From Symbiodinium natans (lineage: Eukaryota > Sar > Dinophyceae > Suessiales > Symbiodiniaceae), in assembly GCA_905221605.1 (NCBI GenBank), contig CAJNDS010002451.1, forward strand, positions 251,979 through 315,978: a DNA stretch of 64,000 nt, given 5' to 3'. Position 1 is the stretch's first letter. Every line of letters begins with the position of its first letter. The position numbers were made by a program, and so were the translations under genes. Under the pieces are notes generated by a model. That model was not told the origin of the DNA. It did not search any database and saw only the letters and a program-made list of their open reading frames with translations. This document shows, piece after piece, positions 39,224 to 49,183 of the stretch.

Positions 39224-39285
39224 GTGTCAGCCGCTCCATCGCCCCTGCACCGGCCGAGCGGGAGAACCGGTTCAAATCGTTGTAG
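39224..39285 (+). CDS. Exon-like fragment after a splice acceptor
   Basis: AAACCGCAG precedes a frame containing SRSIAPAPAERENRFKSL. Short; function unknown. Confidence 0.3.
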
Positions 39286-39299
39286 AAATCAAAGAGCCC

Positions 39300-40350
39300 T
39301 GAAAGCTTGGTTAGGGTTAGGGTTTGGGTTTAGGGTATAGGTTTCAGGGTTCCGGGTTTAGGGTTTAGTGCTAGGGTTTAGAGCTCAGCTGTCTATGGTT
39401 AGGTTTCAGGGTTCGAGGGTTCATCCTGCATATACCCTGCGTCCAAAGGCTCCTCTTCTTGCGCCCTAAGCCCTGAACCCTAAGCCCTAAACCCTAAACC
39501 CGAAACCCTAAACCCTAAACCCTCTTGCGCCAGGGTACCAGGAGTCAGGATTCCTTCCGGCCTCGTGTGGGCACGTTGAACTGGCACCGGAATTGCGATT
39601 TGGGACCCTAAACCCCTAAGCCCTAAGCTTAAAGGGTTCCCTAAATACACTCCCTAGCTGGCCTCGACACAAGAATGGTCTCGAGTTTGCACTTCAGGTG
39701 TCCACCTGCCGTCAAACTTGACGGTAAGATGGTAGACAGGTTCTCTACCGAAAGCCTCTTTCTCAGCAGGACTGCCGATCCTATCAAGGATTTTATAACG
39801 TTAAAAAAAACCCACTGAGGGTTGAGGCAACGTTCAAAAAAACCCTAAAGATGGATTATTGCTGGCTTGACTTGTGCGACCCCAGCGGACTGAATGTCGT
39901 CTTTGTCCCTCCGCAGACCAGGAATCAAGCCAACGCACTCTTGGCCCGCCTCAGCAGCGTGTGGCTTCTGGGTTTTCTTGGGGGATCTTAAAGAAAGGGT
40001 CCCCTGAATCCAAAGGTTCAACCTTAGGTGACGTTCGTTGGGTTTAGGATTTAGGGTTTAGGGTTTAGGGTTTAGGATTTAAGGTTTAGGGTTTAGGGTC
40101 AAACCCTAACCCCACCCTCCCCCCCGGCCTCCATTCCAACCCCAAGCCTAGGCCAGACCCTGGCCCGAAAACCTAAACCCTGAAGCCTGTGAAGCCCTAA
40201 ACCCAACACCCTAAAGCCTAAAGCAGACCCTAGAAGCCTTAAATCTGAGAAGCCCTAAACCCTTAACCCTCCGCGCCTTGAAGCAGAAATATCATGGTTT
40301 AGTCAGTCTTTCTAACTGCTTGACGCCCGGACAAGCCCTAATTCCCCACG
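39300..40350. other. Mixed degenerate repeats and unique sequence
   Basis: TTTAGGG/TTTCAGGG at 39310-39400, CCCTAAA at 39465-39520, TTTAGGG at 40040-40100, degenerate C-rich units to 40270. No supported gene. Confidence 0.5.
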
Positions 40351-40373
40351 CCCCAAACCCTAAACCCTAAACC

Positions 40374-40433
<60 letters not shown>

Positions 40434-40486
40434 ACCCTAAACCCTAAACCCTAAACCCTAAACCCTAAACCCTAAACCCTAAACCC
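40350..40486. repeat. CCCTAAA/CCCTCAA block array
   Basis: Nine pure CCCTCAA units at 40376-40437 between CCCTAAA blocks. Confidence 0.95.
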
Positions 40487-40573
40487 TTGGGTTCCCTGGA
40501 GGAGCACCTCGGCTTCGATGCTGAGAGCGCTCTGACCTCGATCATGTCTGCGCTGCGAAGACCGAAGGCCAGG
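40487..40573 (+). CDS. Exon-like fragment, function unknown
   Basis: LGSLEEHLGFDAESALTSIM then SALRRPKA. Ends CCAG/GGTTTAGGG. C-rich on the left, G-rich on the right. Helical, protein-like. Confidence 0.45.
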
Positions 40574-41265
40574 GTTTAGGGTTTAGGGTTTAGGGTTTAG
40601 GGCTTAGGGTTTAGGGCTTGGGGTTTAGGGTTTAGGGTTTAGGGTTTTGGGTTTTGGGTTTTGGGTTTTAGGGTTGAGGGTTTTGGGTTTTAGGGTTGAG
40701 GGTTTAGGGTTTTGGGGTTGAGGGTTTTGGGGTTTTGGAGTTGGGGTTTGGGGGTTTTGGGGCTTAGGGTTTGAGGGTTTCGGGGTTTTGGGGCTCTGGG
40801 TTTTTGGGGGTTTGGGGTTCTGGAGTTTTGGGGTTCTGGGGTTTTGGGGTTCTTGCGTTTTGGGGTTTATGATTTCTGCTTCAAGGCGCGGAGGGTTCAG
40901 GGTTTTAGGACTTATAGGATTTAGGGCTTATAGGTCATAGGGTTTGGGGTTGAGGGCTTGGGGTTCAGGGTTTGGAGTTCCTTTAGGGCTTTGGATTAGG
41001 GTCTTGGGGTTTTTGGGTTTTAGATGTTAAGGGTTTAGGGGTTTTGGGGTTCTAGGGTTGAGGGTTTAGGGTTCAAGGGTCTTGGGGTTCTAGGGTTTTA
41101 ATTGTAGGGGTTGGGGTTTAAGGGTTTTGGGGTCCTGGGGTATTAGGGGTTGAGGGTTTCGGGGTTTGGGGGTTTAAGGGTTTTGGGGTTCTACCGGGTT
41201 TTAGGGGTTGAGGGTTTAAGTGTTTTGGGGTTCTAGGGTTTTTGGGGGTTGGGGTTCAGGGAGGC
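40574..41265. repeat. Long degenerate G-rich tract (TTTAGGG, TTTTGGGG, TTGAGGG)
   Basis: About 700 bp of G-rich repeat with GGGGTTTT, GGGTTGA and GGGTTCTA variants, one of the most diverged and longest tracts in the window. Confidence 0.88.
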
Positions 41266-41412
41266 TTTGGAAGGTTGGCGCTGTGTCATGGCTGAAGATT
41301 TTGTGTGTCACTGTGGTTTGCGCCTTGTACTAACAGTGCATGGATCACCCTAAACCCTAAACCCTAAACCCAAAACCTAAACCCTAAACCCTAAACCCTA
41401 AACCCTAAACCC

Positions 41413-41455
41413 CTATCAAGGACTGTTAGCATAAGGGGGAACATCCCAAATTGAG
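41413..41455 (-). repeat. Family C repeat, inverted partial copy
   Basis: AAGGACTGTTAGCATAAGGG then GAACATCCCAA, next to a CCCTAAA array at 41349-41412. Confidence 0.6.
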
Positions 41456-41499
41456 GCCGAGAATGTGTAATAGGTCTTGGGGCCTTACAGGTTTCGGCG

Positions 41500-41560
41500 G
41501 AAGGGGGGGGATGCAGGCGGCAACGAAAGAAGGAATGATGAGAAAAGAGGCAAGAAGGGT
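41500..41560 (+). CDS. Exon-like basic fragment
   Basis: DAGGNERRNDEKRGKK, ending AAGAAG/GGTTTAGGG, then a TTTAGGG array (41560-41600). Short and low in complexity. Confidence 0.28.
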
Positions 41561-41656
41561 TTAGGGTTTAGGGTTTAGGGTTTAGGGTTTAGGGCTTGAG
41601 GTTAATTTACGAGGTGCATAGACATCATGACCATCATGCTGTGTTCATCTCATGCT

Positions 41657-41845
41657 TTAGGTTCCGGCAAGGCCCACAAATAACGCAGCTGCGCAGGCGC
41701 CGTAATCCAGTGTGCTGTTGTGGCCCTTCATATTCTGGGAGTGGGTGTATAGGACTGCCTTCTTAGCAAAGACGTTGATGACGGCGTTCGCTTTCTCGAT
41801 AGTAGGGTATAGTGCTGTTACCGTGAGCCGCCTGGACTGAAGCAA
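41657..41845 (-). CDS. Candidate exon or short gene on the minus strand
   Basis: 62 codons: RLTVTALYPTIEKANAVINV, FAKKAVLYTHSQNMKGHNS, then a small hydrophobic end (ACAAALFVGLAG). TTGCTTCAG lies just upstream on the minus strand as an acceptor. No telomere-type sequence inside. Function unknown. Confidence 0.42.
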   Translation of the reverse strand: MLQSRRLTVTALYPTIEKANAVINVFAKKAVLYTHSQNMKGHNSTLDYGACAAALFVGLAGT

Positions 41846-41926
41846 CGGTGCGAAGGTGCTCTCATGTGGGAAACTCGTGCATGGGGTACGAACACACGAA
41901 CGAAAGTCAAAAGCCTTGCTTGGAGG

Positions 41927-42121
41927 TTCATGGTACTTGTTAGCAAATTATAGCTGTACTATCACTGTACTTACAACCATATCAGGGTACTTAAGGGGCT
42001 TAACCCTAAACCCTAAACCCTAAGCCCTAAACCCTAAACCCTAAACCCTGAACCCTGAACCCTGAACCCTAAACCAGCTTATAAGTGGGTTGTAAGTACA
42101 GTCATAACCAAGTATGGCCTT
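41927..42121. repeat. Family A hairpin split by a telomere-type array
   Basis: The left half (CTTGGAGGTTCATGGTACTT, CTGTACTTACAACC, GGGTACTTAAGGGG) and right half (GCTTATAAGTGGGTTGTAAG, TACAGTCATAA) are partly complementary. Between them, at 42001-42072, lie about ten CCCTAAA/CCCTGAA heptamers, exactly where the hairpin loop should be. Confidence 0.75.
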
Positions 42122-42133
42122 AGAGCTTGTAGT

Positions 42134-42216
42134 TGCTCACCGGAGGCTCCTTCCAACGAGCTGATGAAAACCATGCGGCAGATGGAGCAAGAGCTGCAAG
42201 GCTTAATAGTAGTTCA
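42134..42216 (+). CDS. Exon-like coiled-coil fragment
   Basis: CSPEAPSNELMKTMRQMEQE then LQGLIVVQ, a good heptad-like helix. It runs into TTCAGGG/TTTAGGG. C-rich on the left, G-rich on the right. Confidence 0.42.
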
Positions 42217-42274
42217 GGGTTCAGGGTTTAGGGTTTAGGGTTTAGGGTTTAGGGTGTAGGGTTTAGGGTTTAGT

Positions 42275-42795
42275 TCAGATATGTGTATGATCCTTGTGAC
42301 GGGCATTTCCCAAAAATGGGTACACCATACCCCAAAATGCTCTAGTCCTTCTGGCAGGAACCCCCCCCAAAAGGGTACCCCCATTCTGGGTCTGAATTAA
42401 GGAGATTAACGAGTGATACATGAACCTTCCCCCTTTGCCCCTCCCCAACAAACACAATCTCTGCTTGGGCCCCTAACAGTGACAGTGATGGCCAGCAAAG
42501 TCGTCGCAGAAGGACTTGCACGCAAAGCCAAAAAAGACTAAGACGATACACCAGAAGAATGTTGAACACACAAACACACCCTCATAAACCCTATACCCAA
42601 AACCCCAAGAACCTTTAGGGTTTAGGACTATAGTGCAACAGTGTGTGATGGAAAGCAACCCACCAGCACAAAGTTTCTTTGCCCCGTGGCCTGCGCCTCA
42701 CGCCGTTAACGCACGGGCTGCTTCTTTCGTTGCTGTCATCACCAACTTTCCATGTACCTACCATGAGCACTCTGATTCCTGCAGGCCCTACCCAT
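42275..42795. other. Unique stretch, no supported gene
   Basis: Minus frames at 42275-42658 overlap each other in different phases and look like chance. GGGGTAC/GTACCC motifs occur. Confidence 0.4.
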
Positions 42796-42798
42796 AGC

Positions 42799-42967
42799 CA
42801 TGACTTGGGATGTTCTCCCGTTTTCTAACAGTCCTAAATAGGGATTGTAGTACCCCTTACCCCTCAACCCTAAACCCTCAACCCTGTTAGTACAAGGGGA
42901 ACGCCCTAACCCCCATTAGTCCTTCTTTTAAGGACTGCTAGCATAAAGGGGAACATCACAAGCCATG
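42799..42967. repeat. Family C inverted pair around a telomere-type loop
   Basis: CATGACTTGGGATGTTC at the left and GAACATCACAAGCCATG at the right are terminal inverted repeats. TAACAGTCC and GGACTG-type inner arms also match. CCCTCAACCCTAAACCC sits between the arms. Confidence 0.7.
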
Positions 42968-43059
42968 ACCCGTCCGGTCCTATCCCTACACACCGCACCT
43001 CTGAACCTTAGCACTGTGAACTCTCAAGCATTAAACCCGGCAGAGTCACCATCCTCAAC

Positions 43060-43178
43060 CCTAACCTAAACCCTGAACCCTGAACCTTGAACCCTGAACC
43101 CTGAACCCTGAACCCTGCACCCTAAACCCTGAACCCTGAACCCTGAACCCTAAATCCTAAACCCTAAACCCTAAACCC
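43060..43178. repeat. CCCTGAA/CCCTAAA array
   Basis: About 16 C-rich units, mostly CCCTGAA. Confidence 0.95.
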
Positions 43179-43183
43179 TAAAG

Positions 43184-43282
43184 AGCGTGGTGAGGCTGCC
43201 ACGCCTCCCTCCGAGCATCGCCGCGCAGCTCTGTTCCGTCGCGGTGTTGGGCCTTCCTGGCCCTGCCCTCTGGGGGGGTCAG
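43184..43282 (+). CDS. Exon-like hydrophobic fragment
   Basis: SVVRLPRLPPSIAAQLCSVA then VLGLPGPALWG; ends CAG/GGTTTAGGG. C-rich on the left, G-rich on the right. An alternative open frame exists. Confidence 0.38.
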
Positions 43283-43334
43283 GGTTTAGGGTTCAGGGTT
43301 CAGGGTTCAGGGTTTAGGGTTTAGGGTTTAGGGT

Positions 43335-43366
<32 letters not shown>

Positions 43367-43400
43367 GGCTTCAGGGTATAGGGTTTGGGGTCTAGGGTTT
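43278..43400. repeat. TTTAGGG, TTCAGGG, TTGAGGG blocks
   Basis: G-rich units with a pure TTGAGGG run at 43333-43368. Confidence 0.94.
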
Positions 43401-43437
43401 AGAGTTTTGGTTCTTAAGGTGTGGGGACTAGGATTCA

Positions 43438-43660
43438 TGGCCCCAAACCCCAAACCCCAAACCCCAAACCCCAAACCCCAAACCCCAAACCCCAAACCCC
43501 AAACCCCAAACCCCAAACCCCAAACCCCAAACCCCAAAACCCCAAACCCCAAACCCCAAACCCCAAACCCCAAACCCCAAACCCCAAACCCCAAACCCCA
43601 AACCCCAAACCCCAAACCCCAAACCCCAAACCCTAAACCTCAAACCCCAAACCCTAAACC
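43438..43660. repeat. Pure CCCCAAA heptamer array
   Basis: About 30 CCCCAAA units with one CCCCAAAA. Frames on either strand through it (GFGVWGL periodic peptides) are artefacts. Confidence 0.97.
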
Positions 43661-43688
43661 CGAAATTCCCTAAGGGCCTTTTTTTCAG

Positions 43689-43748
43689 AGACCGCCAAGG
43701 TCTCCAGCTGGCCGTGGCGGCAACCCGGCGCCTGGCAAAGCAGGACTG
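43689..43748 (+). CDS. Candidate exon after a T-rich acceptor
   Basis: TTTTTTTCAG precedes a frame RDRQGLQLAVAATRRLAKQD ending in Trp and GTTTTGGGG. A good pyrimidine tract and a protein-like helix. Function unknown. Confidence 0.42.
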
Positions 43749-43946
43749 GGTTTTGGGGCCTTTAGGGCCTTTCGGTTTTTTAGGGTTTTCAGCTGTATGC
43801 CCAAGCGTTCATTTCATGCCGACGACGTGACGACGTACGAGACCTAGGACTAGCAACGCGAGCATGCTAGACAACAGTTGCTGTTGGAACCTCTTTGAAG
43901 CTCGCTGGACTTTACTGCCGGTAGGAGCACACGACAGTGTTGCGTT

Positions 43947-44186
43947 GTGCTTATCCAGCTTTCACGTTGGTGGTTTTCTACGTTTGCATTTGGATACGCA
44001 GTGTTTCTGAACTATTTCATTTCCGGTTGTTTATTGTCAAAACATTTTCCTGGAATCTTGGGTTGCACATTGACTCTGGTGGTCTCCGTACTGCATCTGT
44101 TGGGACTCATGTTCGTTACCGCTGTGGGTTTCTTGATTGAAATAGCATCGTTAGAGCCCTATGGCTTGTATTACAAGAACACATGA
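43947..44186 (+). CDS. Small hydrophobic membrane-type frame
   Basis: 79 codons starting MLIQLSRWWFSTFAFGYAVF. At least two membrane-length hydrophobic segments (about 8-28 and 36-65; LVVSVLHLLGLMFVTAVGFL). It could be one exon of a multi-pass membrane protein. An overlapping frame at 43937 is less hydrophobic. No family recognised. Confidence 0.42.
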   Translation: MLIQLSRWWFSTFAFGYAVFLNYFISGCLLSKHFPGILGCTLTLVVSVLHLLGLMFVTAVGFLIEIASLEPYGLYYKNT

Positions 44187-44202
44187 CTCAGGGCTTTCTT
44201 TT

Positions 44203-44290
44203 TTGCACAAGCCGCTGCAGTCCCTCAGAGGCCTCTTCTTTGGATGAGAAGACGATGGCCACTGCCTTGCCCATCGGCGGCAATCTCGCC
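44203..44290 (-). CDS. Exon-like fragment on the minus strand
   Basis: MGKAVAIVFSSKEEASEGLQ then RLV on the minus strand: strand-turn-helix spacing, slightly reminiscent of RNA-recognition or ACT-like folds. Too short to assign. Confidence 0.4.
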
Positions 44291-44372
44291 CACAGCCTCT
44301 GAGGGTGCCCAAAAAGATGAGTACGCCCCAACCCCTAATCCCTGTAATGCCCCTAGGTGCTCTACGTAGAAA

Positions 44373-44515
44373 GAACCCTAAACCCTAAACCCTAAACCCT
44401 AAACCCTAAACCCTAAACCCTAAACCCTAAACCCTAAACCCTAAACCCTAAACCCTAAACCCTAAACCCTAAACCCTAAACCCTAAACCCTCAACCCTAA
44501 ACCCTAATCCCTAAA
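44373..44515. repeat. CCCTAAA array
   Basis: About 19 heptamers with one CCCTCAA. Confidence 0.96.
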
Positions 44516-44649
44516 CCCACCTTCTTACGTGGAAAACTTTTCCTAGACCAACCTTTAAGAGCCAAGAACCTATTCAGCAGGTTCTGGCTAGAAAGCCCAT
44601 CTAAGATGTTTCGGCGTGCACTTCAAGGAGCTACAACCCCAAACCCGGC

Positions 44650-44691
44650 TTGGGGTTTAGGGTTTAGGGTTTAGGGTTTAGGGTTTAGGGT

Positions 44692-44737
<46 letters not shown>

Positions 44738-44800
44738 GTTTTAGGGTTTTGGGTTTGTTTTTTAGGGTTTAGGGTGTAGGGTTTAGGGTTTTGACACTCG
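44650..44800. repeat. TTTAGGG then TTGAGGG block array
   Basis: Eight TTGAGGG units (44688-44740) after TTTAGGG. Confidence 0.95.
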
Positions 44801-44918
44801 GGCGCGAGTCTGGAGGAGGAAGGCAGACTCCCCAATACCACGGAGGCTGCACTCGGCGCGAGATTTCGGCGGAGTATAGGGGTCGGAAAAAGTTCTAATA
44901 GGGTTTAGGGTTTAGGGT

Positions 44919-45143
44919 TTAGGGCTCAGGGTTTAGTATTGGTTTAGTATTCCCGTATACAGACTCGGTAGGTCCTTGCGACATTTTATATGTTCCCTTA
45001 TTGGGTTTAAGAGGGTCATCTTCAGGAATAGTTTTGAGAGGGTTTGAAGAGCCATCCTCGTATGATTGTACTATATTAGCAGGCTTTGGGCGTAGCCGGC
45101 ATAGCTTTAGGATGCCCGGCCTCTTTTGATCTTGAGCAGACAC
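44919..45143 (-). CDS. Candidate coding region on the minus strand
   Basis: Up to 74 codons: MSAQDQKRPGILKLCRLRPK, then NIVQSYEDGSSNPLKTIPED and LKPNKGTYKMSQGP. Polar, AT-richer than the surroundings, free of telomere-type repeat except at its ends. It begins at the edge of a CCCTAAA array. Function unknown. Confidence 0.38.
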   Translation of the reverse strand: MSAQDQKRPGILKLCRLRPKPANIVQSYEDGSSNPLKTIPEDDPLKPNKGTYKMSQGPTESVYGNTKPILNPEP

Positions 45144-45420
45144 CCTAAACCCTAAACCCTAAACCCTAAACCCTAAACCCTAAACCCTAAACCCTAAACC
45201 CTAAACCCTAAACCCTAAACCCTAAACCCTAAACCCTAAACCCTAAACCCTAAACCCTAAAACCTAAACACTAAACCCTAAACCCTAAACCCTAAACCCT
45301 AAACCCTAAACCCTAAACCCTAAACCCTAAACCCTAAACCTAAACCCTAAACCCTAAGCCCTAAACCCTGACCCCTGAACCCTGAACCCTGAACCCTAAA
45401 CCCTAAACCCTAAACCCCCA
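45144..45420. repeat. CCCTAAA array, long
   Basis: Nearly 40 heptamers, with CCCTGAA at the right end; one of the longest arrays. Confidence 0.97.
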
Positions 45421-45714
45421 ACACCTCTACCTAGCCTAGCCCTGCAAGTCCTTCCCCGTGATACTAGGGCGTGTGTGTAGCACGAGATACTTGGGCGTGT
45501 GTAGCACGAGTAGGAAGCGATTGCCCCAACCAAAGCGATCAACGGACTGAACCTTTAAGGGGTTTAGAGTTTAGGGTTGAGGGTTTAGGGTTTAGGGTCG
45601 TCGATGGTTTACACCTGCAGAGCGGAGCCCGAAGTCCTCAGAACCCCAAGCCCAAAACTTCGAGAAGACCCTAAACCCCTACTCCCGACACCCCAAACCC
45701 CAATCCCCAAACCC

Positions 45715-45840
45715 GCAACCCCAAACCCTAAACCCTAAACCGAAACCCTAAACCCGAAGCCCTAAACCCTAAACCCTAAACCCTAAACCCTAAACCCTAA
45801 ACCCTAAACCCTAAACCCTAAACCCTAAACCCTAAACCTC
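45715..45840. repeat. CCCTAAA array
   Basis: About 17 heptamers. A short frame at 45471-45674 on the left is mostly repeat-derived. Confidence 0.95.
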
Positions 45841-45853
45841 TACAGGCCCTCTA

Positions 45854-45967
45854 AAAAGGCCCCGGAAGCCCTTGCAAGCCCTCCTCAGGCTCGGCGCTGC
45901 CCGGGTGCGCAGCGCCGCGCGGCGCGCGGCGCCGCTGCCGCAGGCGGTGGAGGCTTTTGAGGCCGAG
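45854..45967 (+). CDS. Exon-like Ala/Arg-rich fragment
   Basis: PLQALLRLGAARVRSAARRA then APLPQAVEAFEAE; ends GAG/GTTTAGGG. Very GC-rich (GCGCGGCGCGCGG), C-rich on the left, G-rich on the right. Confidence 0.4.
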
Positions 45968-46660
45968 GTTTAGGGTTTAGGGTTTAGGGTTTAGGGTTTT
46001 GGGTTTTGGGTTTTGGGTTTTGAGTTTGAGGGTTTAGGGGTTCGTCTGGGGGGTTTGGGGTTTCAGGGCTCTAGGGTTTAGGGTTTAGTGCTTCGTCTTT
46101 GGGGGTTTTGGAAGTTTGGGGTTTGAGGTTTTGGGTCTTTTGGGGCTTGAGGCTAAATTTCAGGGGTTTTGCACGGGTTTTGGAGTACTTACTATACTTC
46201 AATACTTTTTCTGGTTCTGGGTTCCGAGTATAACTACCTGGCCCTAAAAAACATATGAAATATGAAACAGTGTTTATATTGCTGTTATTGGTGAGTGTAT
46301 ATAAGGTTCCTTTTTAATATTGGTGAGTGTATATATATATATATATATATGTATCCTGGGTCTTGGAGTACTATACTTTAATACTTTGCTGGTTCTGGGT
46401 TCCAAAGAGTGCATACTTTTTCCTCCAGGGTCTACTCCAAAGTAGGGTTTAGGGGTTTAGGGTTTAGGGTATAGGGTTTAGGGTTTAGGGCTTGGCAGAT
46501 TTTGTTCGGCCTGCTGCGCGCGACATCTTAAACGGCCTAGAGCAACCTTATATCAGCTGAGCGGGCCCGTCGTGATGTTTGGTACCTGTCCCTTGGATCT
46601 ACTTGGCTCATGATCAGGCACACTGAGGGTTGCAAGGCCCATGGCCCACATTAAAACCCT
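45968..46660. other. G-rich repeats, duplicated AT-rich segment
   Basis: TTTTGGG repeats to 46150. A phrase with TTGGAGTACT, ACTTTAATACTTT-type and CTGGTTCTGGGTTCC occurs at 46185-46230 and 46363-46412, flanking TTATTGGTGAGTGTATATA twice and a TA run. Confidence 0.65.
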
Positions 46661-46699
46661 AAACCCTAAACGGAAACCCTAAACCCTAAACAGTGGCAA

Positions 46700-47210
46700 A
46701 ACTAGCTGTCATCATGTGGGCCGTCCTCGAACTTGGCTCCCTTTTTGGGGAAAATATTGGCACCCAAAAAGGGCGCCTTCATCTAGAGAACTGCCCACGT
46801 AGGGTGTGGTGCCTTTGCTTCATCGCTTTCTGCTGGGATAAGAAACCCTCTCTAGGGGCAAGAGTAGTCTGAGTTTACTTCCAAGCCCTAAGTTTGAGGG
46901 TTGCAGCGCAGGACCTTCAAATGACAGCCCAAGCATGGACTGCATAGGCACCATGGGCCCTCAGGGCCTTAGGTGTTTTCCTGTCCTCCTACTGCCTGTG
47001 GCTTTCTCCTGTGGCCAAGCCCAGCGTCTTGTTTTTTCTTGGTCCAACAGTGTCTCAAGGCCAGGTTTCTGTGTAGGGAAGCCTCACCCTGCGCCCTATA
47101 CCCTTTTGTTGTTTGTGGGGTTTTTCAGGTTTAATAGGGTTCCTTCGGTTTATAGGGTTTTCCGGGCATATAGGGTTTTGGGGGTTTAGGTTTAGGCTTT
47201 AGGGTTTAGG
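46700..47210. other. Unique stretch, weak frame
   Basis: Hairpin motif TCCCTTTTTGGGGA near 46740, facing CCCAAAAAGGG. The plus frame at 46935-47189 (84 codons) is unconvincing. Confidence 0.4.
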
Positions 47211-47220
47211 GCCCGTGCAG

Positions 47221-47310
47221 GTAGTGGAGGCTGCCGTTCGGGGGTTTGCCGCCGCGCTCGCAAGCCGACGTGGCCAGCTGCAGCCACTGGAGGCGGGCTC
47301 GAGCGCCTAA
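47221..47310 (+). CDS. Candidate exon
   Basis: CCCGTGCAG precedes VVEAAVRGFAAALASRRGQL then QPLEAGSSA. G-rich on the left, C-rich on the right. Helical and GC-rich; unknown function. Confidence 0.42.
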   Translation, partial: VVEAAVRGFAAALASRRGQLQPLEAGSSA

Positions 47311-47324
47311 GTGGGGCTTCCACA

Positions 47325-47560
47325 TCCTAAACCCTAAACCCTAAACCCTAAACCCTAAACCCTAAACCCTAAACCCTAAACCCTAAACCCTAAACCCTAA
47401 ACCCTAAACCCTAAACCCTAAACCCTAAACCCTAAACCCTAAACCTAACCCTAAACCCTAAACCCTAAACCCTAAACCCTAAACCCTAAACCCTAAACCC
47501 TAAACCCTAAACCCTAAACCTAAACCCTAAACCCTAAGCCCTAAACCCTAAACCCTTAAC
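47325..47560. repeat. CCCTAAA array, long
   Basis: About 33 heptamers with two AACCTAACC slips. Confidence 0.97.
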
Positions 47561-47759
47561 CCGGGCTTTGGAGTTTAGGGCCGTTTTGGGGCTTCGGTTT
47601 GTAGGTTTAGGGTTCGGGGTTTGAGGTCTACTAGTTTTTAGGCTGAGGCCGGGACATAGATTCGGGTGTGCGCGGGTTTGGAGAGTTTGGGTTTCGGGTG
47701 GTGGTGGATTTACGGCATTCAGGTTCGCTGCCATTTATGGCAATGATTAGGTGTTAAAG

Positions 47760-48420
47760 TGCCAATGGGTTAGTGACTGAGTAAGGGGCTCCCCTACATG
47801 TCCCGACACTGAGTCGGCCCGCGCTCCTAAAGTCACTTCTTTCGTGTATTCACTTTGTGTTTTCCTCTTTCATTTTGTTCATTTCGTACACGTGCATACA
47901 AAGACTTGTATTGGCGCGTGAATGCAGTACGAAGACGAGGGTAAATTTTGGCGTGTGCATTTCACGCATGAGTTGAGTGCATTGTCTACGCTCGTGATTA
48001 CATTCATTCAATACACGACAAAATAGTACTTCGTTCTCTACTTCGTTAACTTCGTGCGTCACTCAGTACATTTGACAAGTTAACTCACTACGTTTTCTTC
48101 GTAGTAAAACTCAAGACATGAACTCTGTGGGGGAACTGTGCGGTTGGGGTCCCGAGGGTGGGTTCCTTGTCAAGAGAGTTCCTGTTCATGGTTACGTTCC
48201 CTAGTTCGTGAATTGTAAGGAAGAACGAAGTGATGACGCATGAATATAATGCGAGCCCGTATTGAAATGTTAAGGTTTCGTTCGTGTGCTTCTTTCACAC
48301 AATATAATTAGTTTCACGCGTACACTTCGTTCCTTGTAAGCTCTTTAATTGTGTTCTCTTCGCAGTAATACTAATATTATTCCGTGTTCGCGAGCTCACT
48401 ATGGCAAGCCGTAAACACTA
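47760..48420. other. AT-richer island with TTCGT motifs, no telomere repeats
   Basis: ACTTCGTT, TTCGTG and CTTCGTAGTAA-type motifs recur more than ten times over 600 bp. Composition differs from its surroundings. It could be promoter or intron sequence before the exon at 48534. Confidence 0.45.
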
Positions 48421-48533
48421 GCAACACAGCAGCTATTTGTTCAGAAGCGTTCCTTTTGCTAGGATACCGGCCGGACAATGACCACAGCGCATCAGTATGT
48501 TCACATTTGAAGTTCATATTTCTTGCTGCGCAG

Positions 48534-48697
48534 ACCTCGTGCCATAGTCTCTTTTATCTCCAAGTTTCAACAGCTCAGCAACACAAGTCTGTGTGTTGTG
48601 TTTCAAGCTGGCAAGCAAAAGAGGCCGACAGCAGGATTTCCAGCAAAGGCCGAAAAACTGGATCTCCTGGAGTTATCGACGGGTGACAAGGATTTAG
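48534..48697 (+). CDS. Candidate internal exon with consensus splice sites
   Basis: TTTCTTGCTGCGCAG/ACC and GATTTAG/GTATGT enclose 164 bases open in one frame: RAIVSFISKFQQLSNTSLCV, then KQKRPTAGFPAKAEKLDLLE and LSTGDKDL. No repeat inside. One of the best exon candidates in the window; family unknown. Confidence 0.5.
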
Positions 48698-49026
48698 GTA
48701 TGTTTACCGTGATCTTTTCATGACCCCGAGCCCCCAGTGTAAGGGACTCAAAGGAGGAACCCTTATGAGGGACCTTAGGGGTCAATTAGTTGTTATTTGG
48801 GGGCTACTTAGGTACATAGGGGCTATATGTGTCTAGGATACTTTGTTGTAGAGCATGATTGTGCGCTATCTTTCGACAGCCCAGTCTGTCGCACTTAGCT
48901 GTGACGTTACTGCTCAAAGCTGAGAAACATGTACTGACCTTGCAGAGTACAAAGTCCTCCAACACTCAACAAAAATGTTGTTGGTCCCAAAAAACTTGAA
49001 GTCACTTGCGTCAACCGACAGTGCGT

Positions 49027-49170
49027 CCTAAACCCTAAACCCTAAACCCTAAACCCTAAACCCTAAACCCTAAACCCTAAACCCTAAACCCTAAACCCTA
49101 AACCCTAAACCCTAAACCCTAAACCCTAAACCTTAAACCCTAAACCCTAAACCCCAAACCCTAATCCCCT
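49027..49170. repeat. CCCTAAA array
   Basis: About 20 heptamers. The unique stretch 48720-49020 before it holds nothing I can support. Confidence 0.96.
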
Positions 49171-49183
49171 CAACCATTTGCAG

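Noticed and set aside
43328-43673. Long frames on both strands with periodic GFGVWGL or PNPKPQT peptides
   Set aside because: They are translations of the CCCCAAA array; heptamers give open frames by period, not by coding.
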